From DATAWZ01 sp036266975 (GTDB lineage Bacteria; Actinomycetota; Thermoleophilia; Solirubrobacterales; Solirubrobacteraceae), in NCBI GenBank assembly GCA_036266975.1, contig DATAWZ010000190.1:1-19385 (forward strand): DNA of 19,385 nt. The letters are read 5' to 3'. The notes under the pieces were generated by a model that saw only the letters and a program-made list of their open reading frames with translations, was not told the DNA's origin and searched no databases. The position numbers and the translations under genes were made by a program. Of this stretch, positions 7,407 to 16,003 are shown one piece after another. The stretch's first letter is position 1. Each line of letters opens with the position of its first letter.

Positions 7407-9090
7407 TCGGGACCAGCCGGCTCTCGACCGGCCGGGGTGAATCGGGCGTCGGCTTCCAGGACAGCGCGAGCAGCCCGCTGAACGGGATCGAGACGAAGTT
7501 GTCGAAGAAGCGCTGGCCGCGGTGCAGCACGATCGTGCGCAGGGTGCGATAGGCGGGCACGTCCTTGCCGTGGGCGCGCGGGCGCAGCAGGATGCGCACG
7601 GTGTTGGTGTCGTACAGGCGCGCGGCGCGCACCTCGCCCCACACGCGGATCGCCCCGCCGGGGGCGGAGACGTGCGCGGTCGGGACGTCGACCGGCAGCC
7701 GGTAGGCGTCGTAGGCCGGCTTGTGATCGCCGTTGGCGAGCTCCAGGCCGGTCTGGAAGGTGCCGCCGTAGGCGGCCAGCGCGTTGGCCTGGCCCTTCTT
7801 GGGCGCGCTGTCGACGAGCAGGAACTGCGAGAACGCGCTGACGTCGGGATTGTTGTAGGCGATGAACTCGGCCTCGTTCATGTACGCCGCCTGCTCGGCG
7901 AAGCTCACCCCCAGCGGGTTGGGCGGGTTGGTGATGTAGCCGAACTCGGTCAGGTAGAGGGGCATCCCCAGCGGCCGGTTGACCCCGTAGGCGCCGAGCA
8001 CCTTCGCGAGCAGTGAGGTGAGCGTGGGCAGGTCGGTGATGACGACCGAGTCGGGGTCGGTGAGGTTGACCGACGGCCCCAGCGTGAGGTCGTAGGGGTG
8101 GTGTGCGTAGCCGCTGGCCACGAACAGCAGCGGGTTGTCCTGCATGAACTGGCCGGCGTCGAAGTGGGACGGGCAGCCGAGCGCGAGCGCCGCCCCGCCG
8201 GTCAGCGGCTGGTCCTCGGAGCTCAGGCAGTACAGGTCCTGGACGAACGGGACCGGCTTCATCGCGGCGGTGCACAGCTCGGCGGTGTGCCGTGAGGAGC
8301 AGGGCCCGATCCCGGAGTTGAGCACGTCGCCCTCGGGCGCGGTCTCGCCGAAGAGGACCGTGTCCTTGCCGTGGTCGGCCGCGGGGATGTGTCCGGTGGC
8401 GAGCAGCGCGGCAAAGCCCGCGTCGAGCAGCGAGCGGTAGATTCGCGGCGAGGCGGGAACGGGATCGGCGACCGTCCCGGTGTACTGGGGGGTCAACCAG
8501 CCCGGCTGGTTGGGCTCGTTCCAGATCGACCACGAGCTCACCCGGGGCAGCGGCTTGTGGTCGGGCACGTCGGGCGCCCGCGGCCCGGTCGGCACGTAGG
8601 TGCCGCTGTAGCGCGTGCCCAGGGCGCTGACGAACTGCCCGAAGTCGCTCGGCGAGGGATTCCAGTTCTTCTGGATGTCGCTGCGCGGGGACTGGCCGAT
8701 CGTCGCCCAGCGCGGCGCGGGGCTCGTGATGTCGAAGTTGACCGCGATCCCGTAGCGCTGGGCGAGCTCGACGAGCGTGTCGTAGCGGTTGAAGGACCCG
8801 GCGGGGTAGGAGGCCGGGTCGGCCGCGGAGAAGCGGGGCGGCTTGCGCAGCCCGGAGGCCGGGGCGACGATGTCCCAGAAGACCGACACGCGGATCTCGT
8901 CGACGCCCAGGCCGCGCAGGGTCTCGAGGGTCTTGGCCTGCACGGAGGGCGTGCCGTAGACGAGCAGGTTGTCGTCCTGGAACCAGGACTGCTGCTGCAC
9001 CGACGCCTGCGCGCCGGCCGCGGCCTGCAGGCCGAAGGCGAGCGCGGCGGCGAGCGTGAGCACGATCAGGCGGGCGCGCACGCGGCTCAC
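7393..9090 (-). CDS. Secreted clan GH-A glycoside hydrolase-like protein
   Basis: A 565-residue exported protein. Residues 1-30 form a signal peptide (MSRVRAR, then a hydrophobic LIVLTLAAALAFGL core, cleavage near AGAQA). The body looks like a (beta/alpha)8 barrel: LGVDEIRVSVFWDIV, then SSWSIWNEPNQPGWL with the candidate acid/base Glu192, a GYAHHPY segment (327-333), and PLYLTEFGY with the candidate nucleophile Glu382. The NEP ... TEFGY pairing is characteristic of clan GH-A families such as GH39 and GH5. The last about 100 residues form a beta-rich tail. It probably cleaves or remodels exopolysaccharide outside the cell. Its GTG overlaps the TGA of the ligase-like gene (GTGA at 9090-9087), making it the last gene of the leftward operon. 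Substrate unknown. Confidence 0.82.
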   Translation of the reverse strand: MSRVRARLIVLTLAAALAFGLQAAAGAQASVQQQSWFQDDNLLVYGTPSVQAKTLETLRGLGVDEIRVSVFWDIVAPASGLRKPPRFSAADPASYPAGSFNRYDTLVELAQRYGIAVNFDITSPAPRWATIGQSPRSDIQKNWNPSPSDFGQFVSALGTRYSGTYVPTGPRAPDVPDHKPLPRVSSWSIWNEPNQPGWLTPQYTGTVADPVPASPRIYRSLLDAGFAALLATGHIPAADHGKDTVLFGETAPEGDVLNSGIGPCSSRHTAELCTAAMKPVPFVQDLYCLSSEDQPLTGGAALALGCPSHFDAGQFMQDNPLLFVASGYAHHPYDLTLGPSVNLTDPDSVVITDLPTLTSLLAKVLGAYGVNRPLGMPLYLTEFGYITNPPNPLGVSFAEQAAYMNEAEFIAYNNPDVSAFSQFLLVDSAPKKGQANALAAYGGTFQTGLELANGDHKPAYDAYRLPVDVPTAHVSAPGGAIRVWGEVRAARLYDTNTVRILLRPRAHGKDVPAYRTLRTIVLHRGQRFFDNFVSIPFSGLLALSWKPTPDSPRPVESRLVPITVG

Positions 9091-11237
9091 GGTGGGGTCA
9101 CCGGCGATGTCGTGACGGTCTGGCCCGGGTGCAGCGCGCGGTAGGCGGTGACGAAATCGTCGACGACCTCCGGGGAGAGAGGGTTCAGGAACAGCGCCGG
9201 GCCGAGCTCCTGTATCGCGGTGGCCGGACCCGTGCCGGCCGACCCGAGGTCGAACTCGGCCAGCTCGGTCCACGTCGCCGGGTTTGAGGGCTGCAACCTC
9301 ACGGCCTGCTGAAGGCTGGCACGCGCGGCGGCGTTGTGGCCCTCGGCCTGCTGGATGGCCGACAGGTACCAGAGCGGCAGGGAGGAGAGGGGATCCTCCG
9401 AGCGCGCGTGGCGCAGGTCGGCGAGCGCCTGGGCCGTCCTGCCCTGGGTGAAGGCGATACCGGCGGCGCTCGCGGCGTCGGCCGAGCGATCGGGCTGCCA
9501 CTCGGTCCAGGCCGCGAGCAGCGCGACGACGAGGACGACGAGCGCCGCGGCCTGCCGCGGCGCCTTGGCGTGGAGCACGGCGTCGAGCGAGAGCCGCCGC
9601 GCCGAGGCCTGGTCGGCCGGCGCCCACGCCGGCCCGCGCGGGCGGCCGGCGGCGCCGGCCAGCCAGCCGGCGCAGAGCATGGCGACGAGCGCGTCGCCGG
9701 GGATGAACCACGTCCAGTCGATCAGCGAGTGCACCGCGAAGCCGAGGACCACGACGATCATCGTGAGCTGACCGACGCGCTCGGCGGTGAAGGGCTCCTC
9801 GCGCCGGCGCATGAACCGCAGCCGCCGCCGGCGCACGAGCCCGAGCGGGCGCGCGAGCCGGCCCGCCGCGAGCAGCCAGGCGCCGGCGATGCCCAGGCTG
9901 ATCACCATCCCGACGATCCCCAGATCGCACAGGGTCTGCACGACGTAGCCGTGCGCCTGCTGGACGTTGAGCGAGTCGGTGCGGAAGCGCAGGCGGACGG
10001 TTCCGTAGCCGCCCGCGCCGTTGCCGATCACCGGATGCAGCTTCCACGCCTTCAGCGCCTCCGACCAGTAGCGGGCGCGGACGCTGGCCACGGCGGTCAG
10101 GCGCCCGGGTGTGTTGGGCACCACCGCGTTGGCGTTGGTCAGCGTGTGCAGGTCGTGGTGGATCGTCCCGAACAGGCCGCGGTGGCTCGCGGCCAGCGCC
10201 CCGACGACCGCGACGGGGACGAGCGCCAGCGCGAGGAGGATCGCGATCCCGGCCCGGCGGCGCGTGTGGGCCGACGGCGGGCGGCGCGCGGTGATGAAGC
10301 CGATCGCCATCCCGGCGAGCAGCAGCACCACGATCATCGCGATGAGCAGGATCCCGAGTTGCAGGCCGCTCGCCGTGCGCTGGGAGAGGTCGACGTTGTT
10401 GCCGGTGAGCGTCGCCTGGGAGAAGTCCCACGCGACCACGCCGCCGGCGGCCACGCCCGCCGCGGCGCACAGCGCCGCCGCCCGCAGGCGCAACGGCACG
10501 AAGATGAACCAGGCGGCGCATTCGATCCCGAGCACGAGCAGCGCGCCGCGCGAGTAGGCGAGCATCAGCGTGACCAGGGCCAGGCCGAGCGCCGGGTAGG
10601 CGAGCACGCGGGTGACCGCGCTGCCGGTGCGGCGGGCACCGAGCCACAGGCAGGGCACGACGGTCATCGCCGCGTTCAGGCCGATCGCGTTCCAGTAGTT
10701 GTACGGCGCCCGCAGCCGCGCGTAGGTGTCGTTGGCGTCCAGGTGCGCCGGGTCGACCTTGGTGAGCAGGGCGTAGGCGCAGACGATCACGCCGCCGAGC
10801 GCGATCCCGCCCAGGACCGAGCCCCAGCGCTGGGGCATCAGCCGGGCGAGCGTCGCCGCCAGCGCGAACGACGCCGCGTAGCTGAGCGTGAGGCCGGCCT
10901 CCTGCCAGCTCGTGTCCGGCTGGACCGACCACTGCACCGACAACGCCGTCCACACGACGAGCAGGCCGAACCACGCGAGCGAGGACCCGCCGGGCAGGCC
11001 GGCGCGGGCGGGGAGCACGAGCAGGCCGACCGCGCACACCAGGCCGGCGAGCAGGGTCAGGCTCACCTCGACGGTGGTCAGCCGGCCGAGCGCCAGTCCG
11101 CCGCCCGCGACGAACGCCGCGGCGGCGAGCGTCGCGCCGACGAAGATCGTCATCCACGCGCCGGCCGAGACGCGGGCGAGCGGAACGGCGATGGCGGGGC
11201 CGCGGGTCGGTCTAGCGGAAGCGGCGTGGGCGGACAT
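9087..11237 (-). CDS. O-antigen ligase/polymerase-like membrane protein with TPR tail
   Basis: A 716-residue protein with about a dozen hydrophobic helices up to residue 580, then a soluble C-terminus. Wzy/WaaL-type (Wzy_C) signatures are visible: YNYWNAIG (179-186), LAYSRGALLVLG (226-237), and after a large extracytoplasmic loop GNGAGGYG (405-412) and QQAHGYVVQTLCDLGIVG (426-443), which includes the loop His usually needed for glycan transfer. Residues about 590-700 form TPR-like helices (AFTQGRTAQALADLRHARSEDPLSSLPLWYLSA; SLQQAVRLQPSNPATW). It would polymerise undecaprenyl-linked repeat units or ligate finished glycan to an acceptor on the outer face. As no lipid A exists in this type of organism, polymerisation or transfer to protein or wall is likelier than LPS ligation. 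The start overlaps the previous gene by 26 bases. Confidence 0.85.
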   Translation of the reverse strand: MSAHAASARPTRGPAIAVPLARVSAGAWMTIFVGATLAAAAFVAGGGLALGRLTTVEVSLTLLAGLVCAVGLLVLPARAGLPGGSSLAWFGLLVVWTALSVQWSVQPDTSWQEAGLTLSYAASFALAATLARLMPQRWGSVLGGIALGGVIVCAYALLTKVDPAHLDANDTYARLRAPYNYWNAIGLNAAMTVVPCLWLGARRTGSAVTRVLAYPALGLALVTLMLAYSRGALLVLGIECAAWFIFVPLRLRAAALCAAAGVAAGGVVAWDFSQATLTGNNVDLSQRTASGLQLGILLIAMIVVLLLAGMAIGFITARRPPSAHTRRRAGIAILLALALVPVAVVGALAASHRGLFGTIHHDLHTLTNANAVVPNTPGRLTAVASVRARYWSEALKAWKLHPVIGNGAGGYGTVRLRFRTDSLNVQQAHGYVVQTLCDLGIVGMVISLGIAGAWLLAAGRLARPLGLVRRRRLRFMRRREEPFTAERVGQLTMIVVVLGFAVHSLIDWTWFIPGDALVAMLCAGWLAGAAGRPRGPAWAPADQASARRLSLDAVLHAKAPRQAAALVVLVVALLAAWTEWQPDRSADAASAAGIAFTQGRTAQALADLRHARSEDPLSSLPLWYLSAIQQAEGHNAAARASLQQAVRLQPSNPATWTELAEFDLGSAGTGPATAIQELGPALFLNPLSPEVVDDFVTAYRALHPGQTVTTSPVTPP

Positions 11238-11814
11238 GACGGATGAGCGGCCGCGCGAGGGTGACGAGCGCCGCCGCGAGCAGCACGAACACGGTCGCCA
11301 GCAGCGGCGTCGGCAGCGTGCTGAAGGCGCCGGCGACGGTCGCCCGCGCTCGGTCGGGGGTCACCACCACGCCGTTGCCGAGGTCGACCGGGTCGCCGCC
11401 GGAGCTGTGGGCGACGCTGATCGCGGCCTTCTCCTGCGCGGAGGGCGGGGCGACCGTGGCGCTCACCGGGCTCGAGGACCCGGCGCCGCTCGTGGGGCCG
11501 ACGCCCCCGCCGCCGTTTCCCCCGCCCATGCTCCGCGACGCCGCGAGCGCGGAGAGCGCGGCCTGGCGGATGACCGCCGGGCAGTTGCTGTACTCGGCGA
11601 TGTCGCCGTTGAGCTCGGCGAGAGCCTGGTCGTAGGCCTTCTGGGAGAAGTGGCCGGTGACGCGCCCGACCGACATGCACTCGCTGATGATCTGCTGGCC
11701 CGCGTTGGCCCACGCGATCCCCGGGGAGGCGAGCGCGCCGACGAGAACGAGGGCGGCGAGCCAGCGCCGGGCGTGCGGTGGGCGACGAAGAGGGGCCGAC
11801 ATGGGCGCGGTCAC
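11212..11814 (-). CDS. Small secreted, C-terminally membrane-anchored protein of unknown function
   Basis: Two hundred residues from GTG 11814, which overlaps the TGA of the upstream GT4 (GTGA). An internal ATG at 11802 (MSAPLRRPPHARRW) is an alternative start. A signal peptide with hydrophobic core LAALVLVGALASPGIAWA ends near residue 36. The small mature domain contains Cys46 and Cys78 (SECMSVGRVTGHFSQKAY ... IAEYSNCPAVIRQAA) that could form a disulfide. A flexible Gly/Ser/Pro linker (about 97-125) follows, then a transmembrane segment (LLATVFVLLAAALVTLA, about 171-187) and a basic tail HVRPRRFR. From memory, small exported proteins with an EYSDC-x-x-VI motif, Gly-rich linker and terminal helix recur in Thermoleophilia, but I know no function. 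Its place between a glycosyltransferase and the ligase suggests a role in glycan export or attachment. Confidence 0.75.
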   Translation of the reverse strand: MTAPMSAPLRRPPHARRWLAALVLVGALASPGIAWANAGQQIISECMSVGRVTGHFSQKAYDQALAELNGDIAEYSNCPAVIRQAALSALAASRSMGGGNGGGGVGPTSGAGSSSPVSATVAPPSAQEKAAISVAHSSGGDPVDLGNGVVVTPDRARATVAGAFSTLPTPLLATVFVLLAAALVTLARPLIRHVRPRRFR

Positions 11815-13115
11815 GCTACCAGCGCCCCCGGGGCGCCCGCCAGCGGACGCGGTTCGCGCGAGGCGCCCACCGATCGCAGTGCGGCCGACATGCCGGCCGC
11901 CCACGCCTGCGGGGTAAAGGCCTGCACGTCGCGCTGCGCCGCCGCGGCGAGCCGCTCGCGCAGGGGGGCGTCGCCGGCGAGGCGTCGCAGGGCGTCCGCG
12001 AGCGCCGCGGGGTCGTCGGCGGGGACCACCAGGCCGTTGCGCCCGTGGCGGACCAGGCCGCCGGCGGCGGCGCCGACGGCATCGCTGGCGACGATTGCGG
12101 TGCGTTGGTTCATGGCTTCGTTGACCACCAACCCCCAGGGCTCGCGGAAGGTGCGAGTGGCGATGGACGGCACGATGAGAACGTCGGCGGCGGCGTAGAG
12201 GTTGCGCAACTGCTCGGCGGGAAGCACGCCGACCGCGTGGGTGCCGGGCGGCGCGGGTGGGATCGCCTCGTCGGGTGGCGCGACGCGGGACGCGGGGACG
12301 GGCGCGACGGCGAGCGCCGGGACGGGCGCCACGGCGGGCTCCGGGACGGGCGCGGCGGCGCCGTTGGCCGGGGCGGCGGCGGAGTGCTCGAGGGGGTCAT
12401 GCGCGGGCGCCTGATCCGGCTGAAGGGGTGCCACCGCGCCGCCGGCGGGGACCCAAGGGGGGGTAGATCCCACGCCGGCGAGGACGAGCGCGGCGGCGGA
12501 TGCCGTGAGACCTGAGGCACGCCAGGCCAGGAACAGCACCCGCAGGCCTTTTTCCCGCACCGGACGACCGACAAACACGAATTTCGCGTCGCTTTGAATC
12601 GGCCATTGCGACGGGTCGGCCGGCGCTCCCCAGAAGGCGTTGTCGACCGCCTGGGGTGCCTCGAAGACGTTGATCGCGCCGCGCCGGCGCACGTACGCGC
12701 TCACGTGCGGGCCGTAGGTGACGACCGCATCCGCGCCCCGGTAGACGCGCCCGAGCGGCAGGTAGGAGAGGGCGTGGGCGGGCGTGCGCGGGTGGGCCCA
12801 CAGCGAGGCCCACAGCACGAAGGGGACGCGGGCGGCGCGCGCCCCGGCGTAGGCGGCGGGTAGGGCCAGGCGCCCGCCGGTGCCGCAGAGGACCGCGCGA
12901 AAGCGGCCGGAGGCGGCGAGCATGCCGACCTGGCGCTGGCTGACCGCGACGGTCGGAAAGGCGGCGGGCACGGCCTGCGCCTCGGCGGTCGAGGGGCCGT
13001 GCGCGGGGCGCCCGCCGAACAGCGCGAAGCACACCTCCTCGCGCTCGTGCAGGGCCGCGAAGGCGGGCAGCCGGTCGGCGGGCGCGTGGCCGGTGACGAA
13101 CAGGACGGGCTTCAT
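11811..13115 (-). CDS. GT4-family glycosyltransferase with Pro/Ala-rich insertion
   Basis: A 434-residue GT-B enzyme. The N-domain starts MKPVLFVTGHAPADRLPAFAAL, typical of a GT4 subgroup. The donor domain begins FVFVGRPVREKGLRVL (179-194), with Arg and Lys for the diphosphate, reaches LVLAGVG (210-216), is interrupted, then resumes VGVLPAEQLRNLYAAADVLIVPS (295-317) with the E-x7-E motif EPWGLVVNE at 325-333. The interruption (about 217-293) is a low-complexity Pro/Ala/Val insertion, partly encoded by a 24-bp tandem repeat. It lies between a core strand and the following helix, a loop facing away from the donor site in GT-B folds, so activity may survive. Start and upstream stop share one base (TGATG at 13115). 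It is the third gene of the leftward operon. Confidence 0.87.
   Translation of the reverse strand: MKPVLFVTGHAPADRLPAFAALHEREEVCFALFGGRPAHGPSTAEAQAVPAAFPTVAVSQRQVGMLAASGRFRAVLCGTGGRLALPAAYAGARAARVPFVLWASLWAHPRTPAHALSYLPLGRVYRGADAVVTYGPHVSAYVRRRGAINVFEAPQAVDNAFWGAPADPSQWPIQSDAKFVFVGRPVREKGLRVLFLAWRASGLTASAAALVLAGVGSTPPWVPAGGAVAPLQPDQAPAHDPLEHSAAAPANGAAAPVPEPAVAPVPALAVAPVPASRVAPPDEAIPPAPPGTHAVGVLPAEQLRNLYAAADVLIVPSIATRTFREPWGLVVNEAMNQRTAIVASDAVGAAAGGLVRHGRNGLVVPADDPAALADALRRLAGDAPLRERLAAAAQRDVQAFTPQAWAAGMSAALRSVGASREPRPLAGAPGALVA
12295..12366. repeat. 24-bp tandem repeat, about three units, inside the GT4 gene
   Basis: Units at 12295-12318, 12319-12342 and 12343-12366 all begin GGGACGGGCGC. 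The first two are near-identical over 24 bases; the third diverges after about 18. Read leftward they encode the octapeptides APVPEPAV, APVPALAV and APVPASRV in the Pro/Ala-rich insertion. Unit length is a multiple of three, so copy-number change would keep the frame. Confidence 0.8.
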
Positions 13116-14293
13116 CAGGCGAGCACGGCGGAGTAGGCGTCGAGCGTCTCGCGCCCGCAGCGCTCCCAGCTGAAGTGGGCGCTGACCGTCTGGCGGGCGT
13201 GCCGCCCCGTGAGGCGCAGCCGCACCGGGTCCGAGAGCAGCTCGTCTATCCGCTGGGAGAGGCGCTCGACGTCGCCCGGGGGCACGAGCAGCATCCCGTC
13301 GCCGGCGACCGCGATCTCCTCCGGACCGGGCTCGCCGCGACAGCCGATCGCCGGCAGTCCCGCCGCCATCGCCTCGATGTAGGCCACCCCGAACGCCTCG
13401 TCGGTGCTCGGCATCACGAACAGCGTCGCCTCGCGCGCCCGGGCGAGCGCCGCCTGCGGCTCGAGCTGGCCGACGAGCTCGACGCGGTCGGCCACCCCGA
13501 CCCGCTCGGCCAGGCGCGCGATCGCCTCGCGCTCGGGGCCCTCGCCGATCACCAGGTAGCGCAGGGTCGGGTGCCGGGTGGCGAGGACCGCGAGCGCGCG
13601 CACGACGTCGGCGTGGCGCTTGCGCGCGACGAGATGCCCGACGGTGACCAGCGTCGGGGGGCCCGAGCGCGTCGGCGAGAGCTCGGGCAGGTCGGAGCCC
13701 AGATGGACCACGCGCGTGCGCCGGGCGCCCGCCTGCGCGGCGAGCTGGGCGATGCCCACGCTGTTGGCGAGCACCACCCGCGCCGCGCCCAGGCCGGCGG
13801 CGACCGCGCGGCGGGCCTCCTCGCCGCGGCGGACGGTGTGCAGCACGTCGCCGCCATGGACCGAGACAACGAGCGGCGCGTGCGCCCGCGCGCGCCGGAC
13901 CGCGTCGCCCGCCGGGACCGCGTTGTGCGCGTGGACCAGGTCGAAGTCGAACTCGCGGCGGAGCCGGTGCAGGGCGAGCGCGAGCGCCGGACCGGCCCAG
14001 GCTCCCCAGCGGTGGTAGGCGCGCGAGCGCGGCGGCGAGGCGTAGCGCACGTAGCGCACCGGGAGCCCGTCGATGACGTCCTGGGTCGGCTGGCTGGCGA
14101 GCGAGGACAGCGCCCTCGCGGCCGCCGCGGGGCCGGCCGACAGCGCGCGCCGCGGCGGCACGACCCGGTGCAGCACGAGCACGTGCACCTCGGCGCCGGC
14201 GTCGCGCGCGGCGAGGGCCTGGCGGTGCGCCCAGACGCCGAGCACCGGGTCCGAGCGGCGGGGGTAGAACTCGGCGACGACCGCGACCCTCAA
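13115..14293 (-). CDS. GT4-family glycosyltransferase
   Basis: A 392-residue GT-B enzyme of standard GT4 length. The N-domain starts MRVAVVAEFYPRRSDPVLGVW, where the FYP ... G-x-x-W pattern is typical of GT4 acceptor domains, and has DLVHAHNAVPAG (118-129) and VVSVHGGDVL (142-151). The donor domain has LVTVGHLVARKRHADVV (215-231), YLVIGEGPER (246-255), VELVGQLEPQAAL (271-283) and the E-x7-E motif EAFGVAYIE at 299-307. All core elements are present. The only reasonable start is TTG at 14293, seven bases after the TGA of the two-domain GT2, so it is probably coupled to it. Its stop overlaps the next gene's ATG by one base. Sugar specificity unknown. Confidence 0.9.
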   Translation of the reverse strand: MRVAVVAEFYPRRSDPVLGVWAHRQALAARDAGAEVHVLVLHRVVPPRRALSAGPAAAARALSSLASQPTQDVIDGLPVRYVRYASPPRSRAYHRWGAWAGPALALALHRLRREFDFDLVHAHNAVPAGDAVRRARAHAPLVVSVHGGDVLHTVRRGEEARRAVAAGLGAARVVLANSVGIAQLAAQAGARRTRVVHLGSDLPELSPTRSGPPTLVTVGHLVARKRHADVVRALAVLATRHPTLRYLVIGEGPEREAIARLAERVGVADRVELVGQLEPQAALARAREATLFVMPSTDEAFGVAYIEAMAAGLPAIGCRGEPGPEEIAVAGDGMLLVPPGDVERLSQRIDELLSDPVRLRLTGRHARQTVSAHFSWERCGRETLDAYSAVLA

Positions 14294-14300
14294 GGCCCGT

Positions 14301-15956
14301 TCAGCGCCACCCGTGGTGGCGGACGAGCGTGCGCACCTGCTCGCGGGGGACGAAGGGACGGTCGGCCAGGAACGAGCGCGCCTCGGCGACCGCGGCGGCG
14401 TGGGCGTAGTGGCCGGCCACCGGCCGCAGCTCGTGACGCACGGGCACGGCGTCGACGACCCCCAGGCGCCAGCCGCGCTCGGCGGCGATCGCCGCCCAAT
14501 GGGCGTCCAGGCCCCAGCCCACGCGCAGCGGCGGGAACGGGAGCAGTTCGGAGAACGTGTCGCGGTGCAGGGCGGTGACCGGTCCGATCTCGACGAACGT
14601 CGTCTCGCGCACGGCGCTCAGCGGGCGGCGGCGAACCACCTCCCAGGCGGCGTGCGAGGCGAGCGTCTGGGCGGGCTGGGCGATGGTCAGGTCGTAGCGC
14701 TCGGCGAGGAAGACCAGGCCGTCGAGCAGGCCGCGCGGGAGCTCGACGTCGTCGTCGACGATCAGCAGCCAGTCGGGCTCGGTGGTCCGGGGGGCGCTCA
14801 GGATGCGGGCCAGGTTCTCGAACTTGCCGCCCTCGCCGACGTCCTCGACCAGGACCTCGACGTGATGGCGCGAGCGCAGCAGCTCGGCGCGCGAGGCCTC
14901 GGCGGTGTTCTCGACCTCCGGCCGGCGCAGGATCACCGCGCGCACGTCGCGCACGGGCACGTCGGGCGCGCTCGCCGCCCGCGCGAGACGCCGCCGGCGG
15001 CCGCTCAGCGCGTCCAGCGCGTCCAGCGCGCGATCGCCGGCCCGGCGCGTGACGGCGGTGCGGCCGGCGACGTGGCCGCTGTGGCCGGACAGGAACGGCT
15101 CGGGCGTCCCCCACGGCACCGGCGCGAGCGCCTCACGCAGCCGGCCGGCCGAGTGGGCGGCGAGCACGAGGCCCATCGGGCAGGCGCGGCGGGCGCTGTG
15201 GGCCAGGCAGGCGAGCAGGCTCAGCGCCTCGGCCGGTCGGGTCGGGGCCGGGCCGCGGCTGACCTGGTAGCGGCGGCTCGCCCGGCCGCGGCCGTAGGCG
15301 GTGCGGGCCAGGGCGCGCAGGCGCACGTCCTCGCCGGTGCGCCGGTGGCGCACCCCCGCGGCGGCGACGTACCCGACCACCCCGCCGGCGGCCCGGTAGC
15401 GCTCCTCCCACTCCTCCTCCTCGCCGCTCCCCTTCAGGCGCGGGTCGAAGGGGCCCAGGCGCTCGTACGCGGTGCGCCGGATCAGCATGTTCGCGCTCCA
15501 GGCGTAGGGGATCTCCCCGTCGTGCTCGCCGGCGTCCAGGAACGTGAACGGCGGGCCGTGGCGGCCGCAGCTCCGGGGCGCCGGACCCTCGAGCAGCGGG
15601 CGGATCGGCCCGCCGAAGACGTCGCGGTCGGGGTGGGCATCGGCGGCGCTCAGGTAGGCGGCCAGCCAGCCCGGCGCGGCGGTCACGTCGTCGTCGATCA
15701 GGACGATCAGCGGCGCGCTCGTGGCCTGCACGCCCGCGTTGCGCGCGGCGTTGGCGCCCTGCGGCGTGGAGAGCGCCTCGTAGCGGACGCCGGCGTGCTC
15801 GGCGACGGCGCGCGTGGAGGTGTCCTGACCGTCCTCCACCACCAGCACCTCGGCGCCGTGCTCGGACGCCTGGGGCGCGATCGACTTGAGCGTGACCCTC
15901 AGGTACTCCGGGCGCCCCCGCGTGGGGATCACGATCGATGCAGTGGGCGACCCCAT
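14301..15956 (-). CDS. Two-domain family 2 glycosyltransferase
   Basis: A 551-residue protein, first gene of the leftward operon. Domain 1 (about 6-235) is a classic GT2 GT-A fold: ASIVIPTRGRPEYL, VLVVEDGQD, LIVLIDDDV with the DDD metal/donor motif at 88-90, and GSGEEEEWEERYRAAGG as the ED-type region. A linker of about 100 residues follows, with hydrophobic LSLLACLAHSARRACPMGLVLA near 245-266 and an Arg-rich stretch. Domain 2 (about 337-545) is a second GT-A-like unit with VRAVILRRPEVENTAEASRAELL, DWLLIVDDDVELPRG (DDD at 401-403) and VGWGLDAHWAAIAAERGWRLGVVD. Both domains keep their DDD, so it may add two sugars in sequence. The ATG at 15956 opens onto the divergent control region. Confidence 0.85.
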   Translation of the reverse strand: MGSPTASIVIPTRGRPEYLRVTLKSIAPQASEHGAEVLVVEDGQDTSTRAVAEHAGVRYEALSTPQGANAARNAGVQATSAPLIVLIDDDVTAAPGWLAAYLSAADAHPDRDVFGGPIRPLLEGPAPRSCGRHGPPFTFLDAGEHDGEIPYAWSANMLIRRTAYERLGPFDPRLKGSGEEEEWEERYRAAGGVVGYVAAAGVRHRRTGEDVRLRALARTAYGRGRASRRYQVSRGPAPTRPAEALSLLACLAHSARRACPMGLVLAAHSAGRLREALAPVPWGTPEPFLSGHSGHVAGRTAVTRRAGDRALDALDALSGRRRRLARAASAPDVPVRDVRAVILRRPEVENTAEASRAELLRSRHHVEVLVEDVGEGGKFENLARILSAPRTTEPDWLLIVDDDVELPRGLLDGLVFLAERYDLTIAQPAQTLASHAAWEVVRRRPLSAVRETTFVEIGPVTALHRDTFSELLPFPPLRVGWGLDAHWAAIAAERGWRLGVVDAVPVRHELRPVAGHYAHAAAVAEARSFLADRPFVPREQVRTLVRHHGWR

Positions 15957-16003
15957 TCGCCCCAGCAGGATACGGCCGCTTCGCCCTCGCCCCGCGCCGA
16001 GGA

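Noticed and set aside
9091..11157. Leftward open frame continuing upstream of the glycosidase-like gene for almost 700 more codons
   Set aside because: It lies in another frame over the 716-residue membrane protein, is Arg/Ala/Pro-rich and has no domain; the glycosidase gene starts at GTG 9090 with its own signal peptide.
9336..11246. Long rightward open frame opposite the ligase-like gene
   Set aside because: Arg/Gly/Asp-rich antisense translation typical of GC-rich DNA; no motif, and the opposite strand has clear membrane and TPR features.
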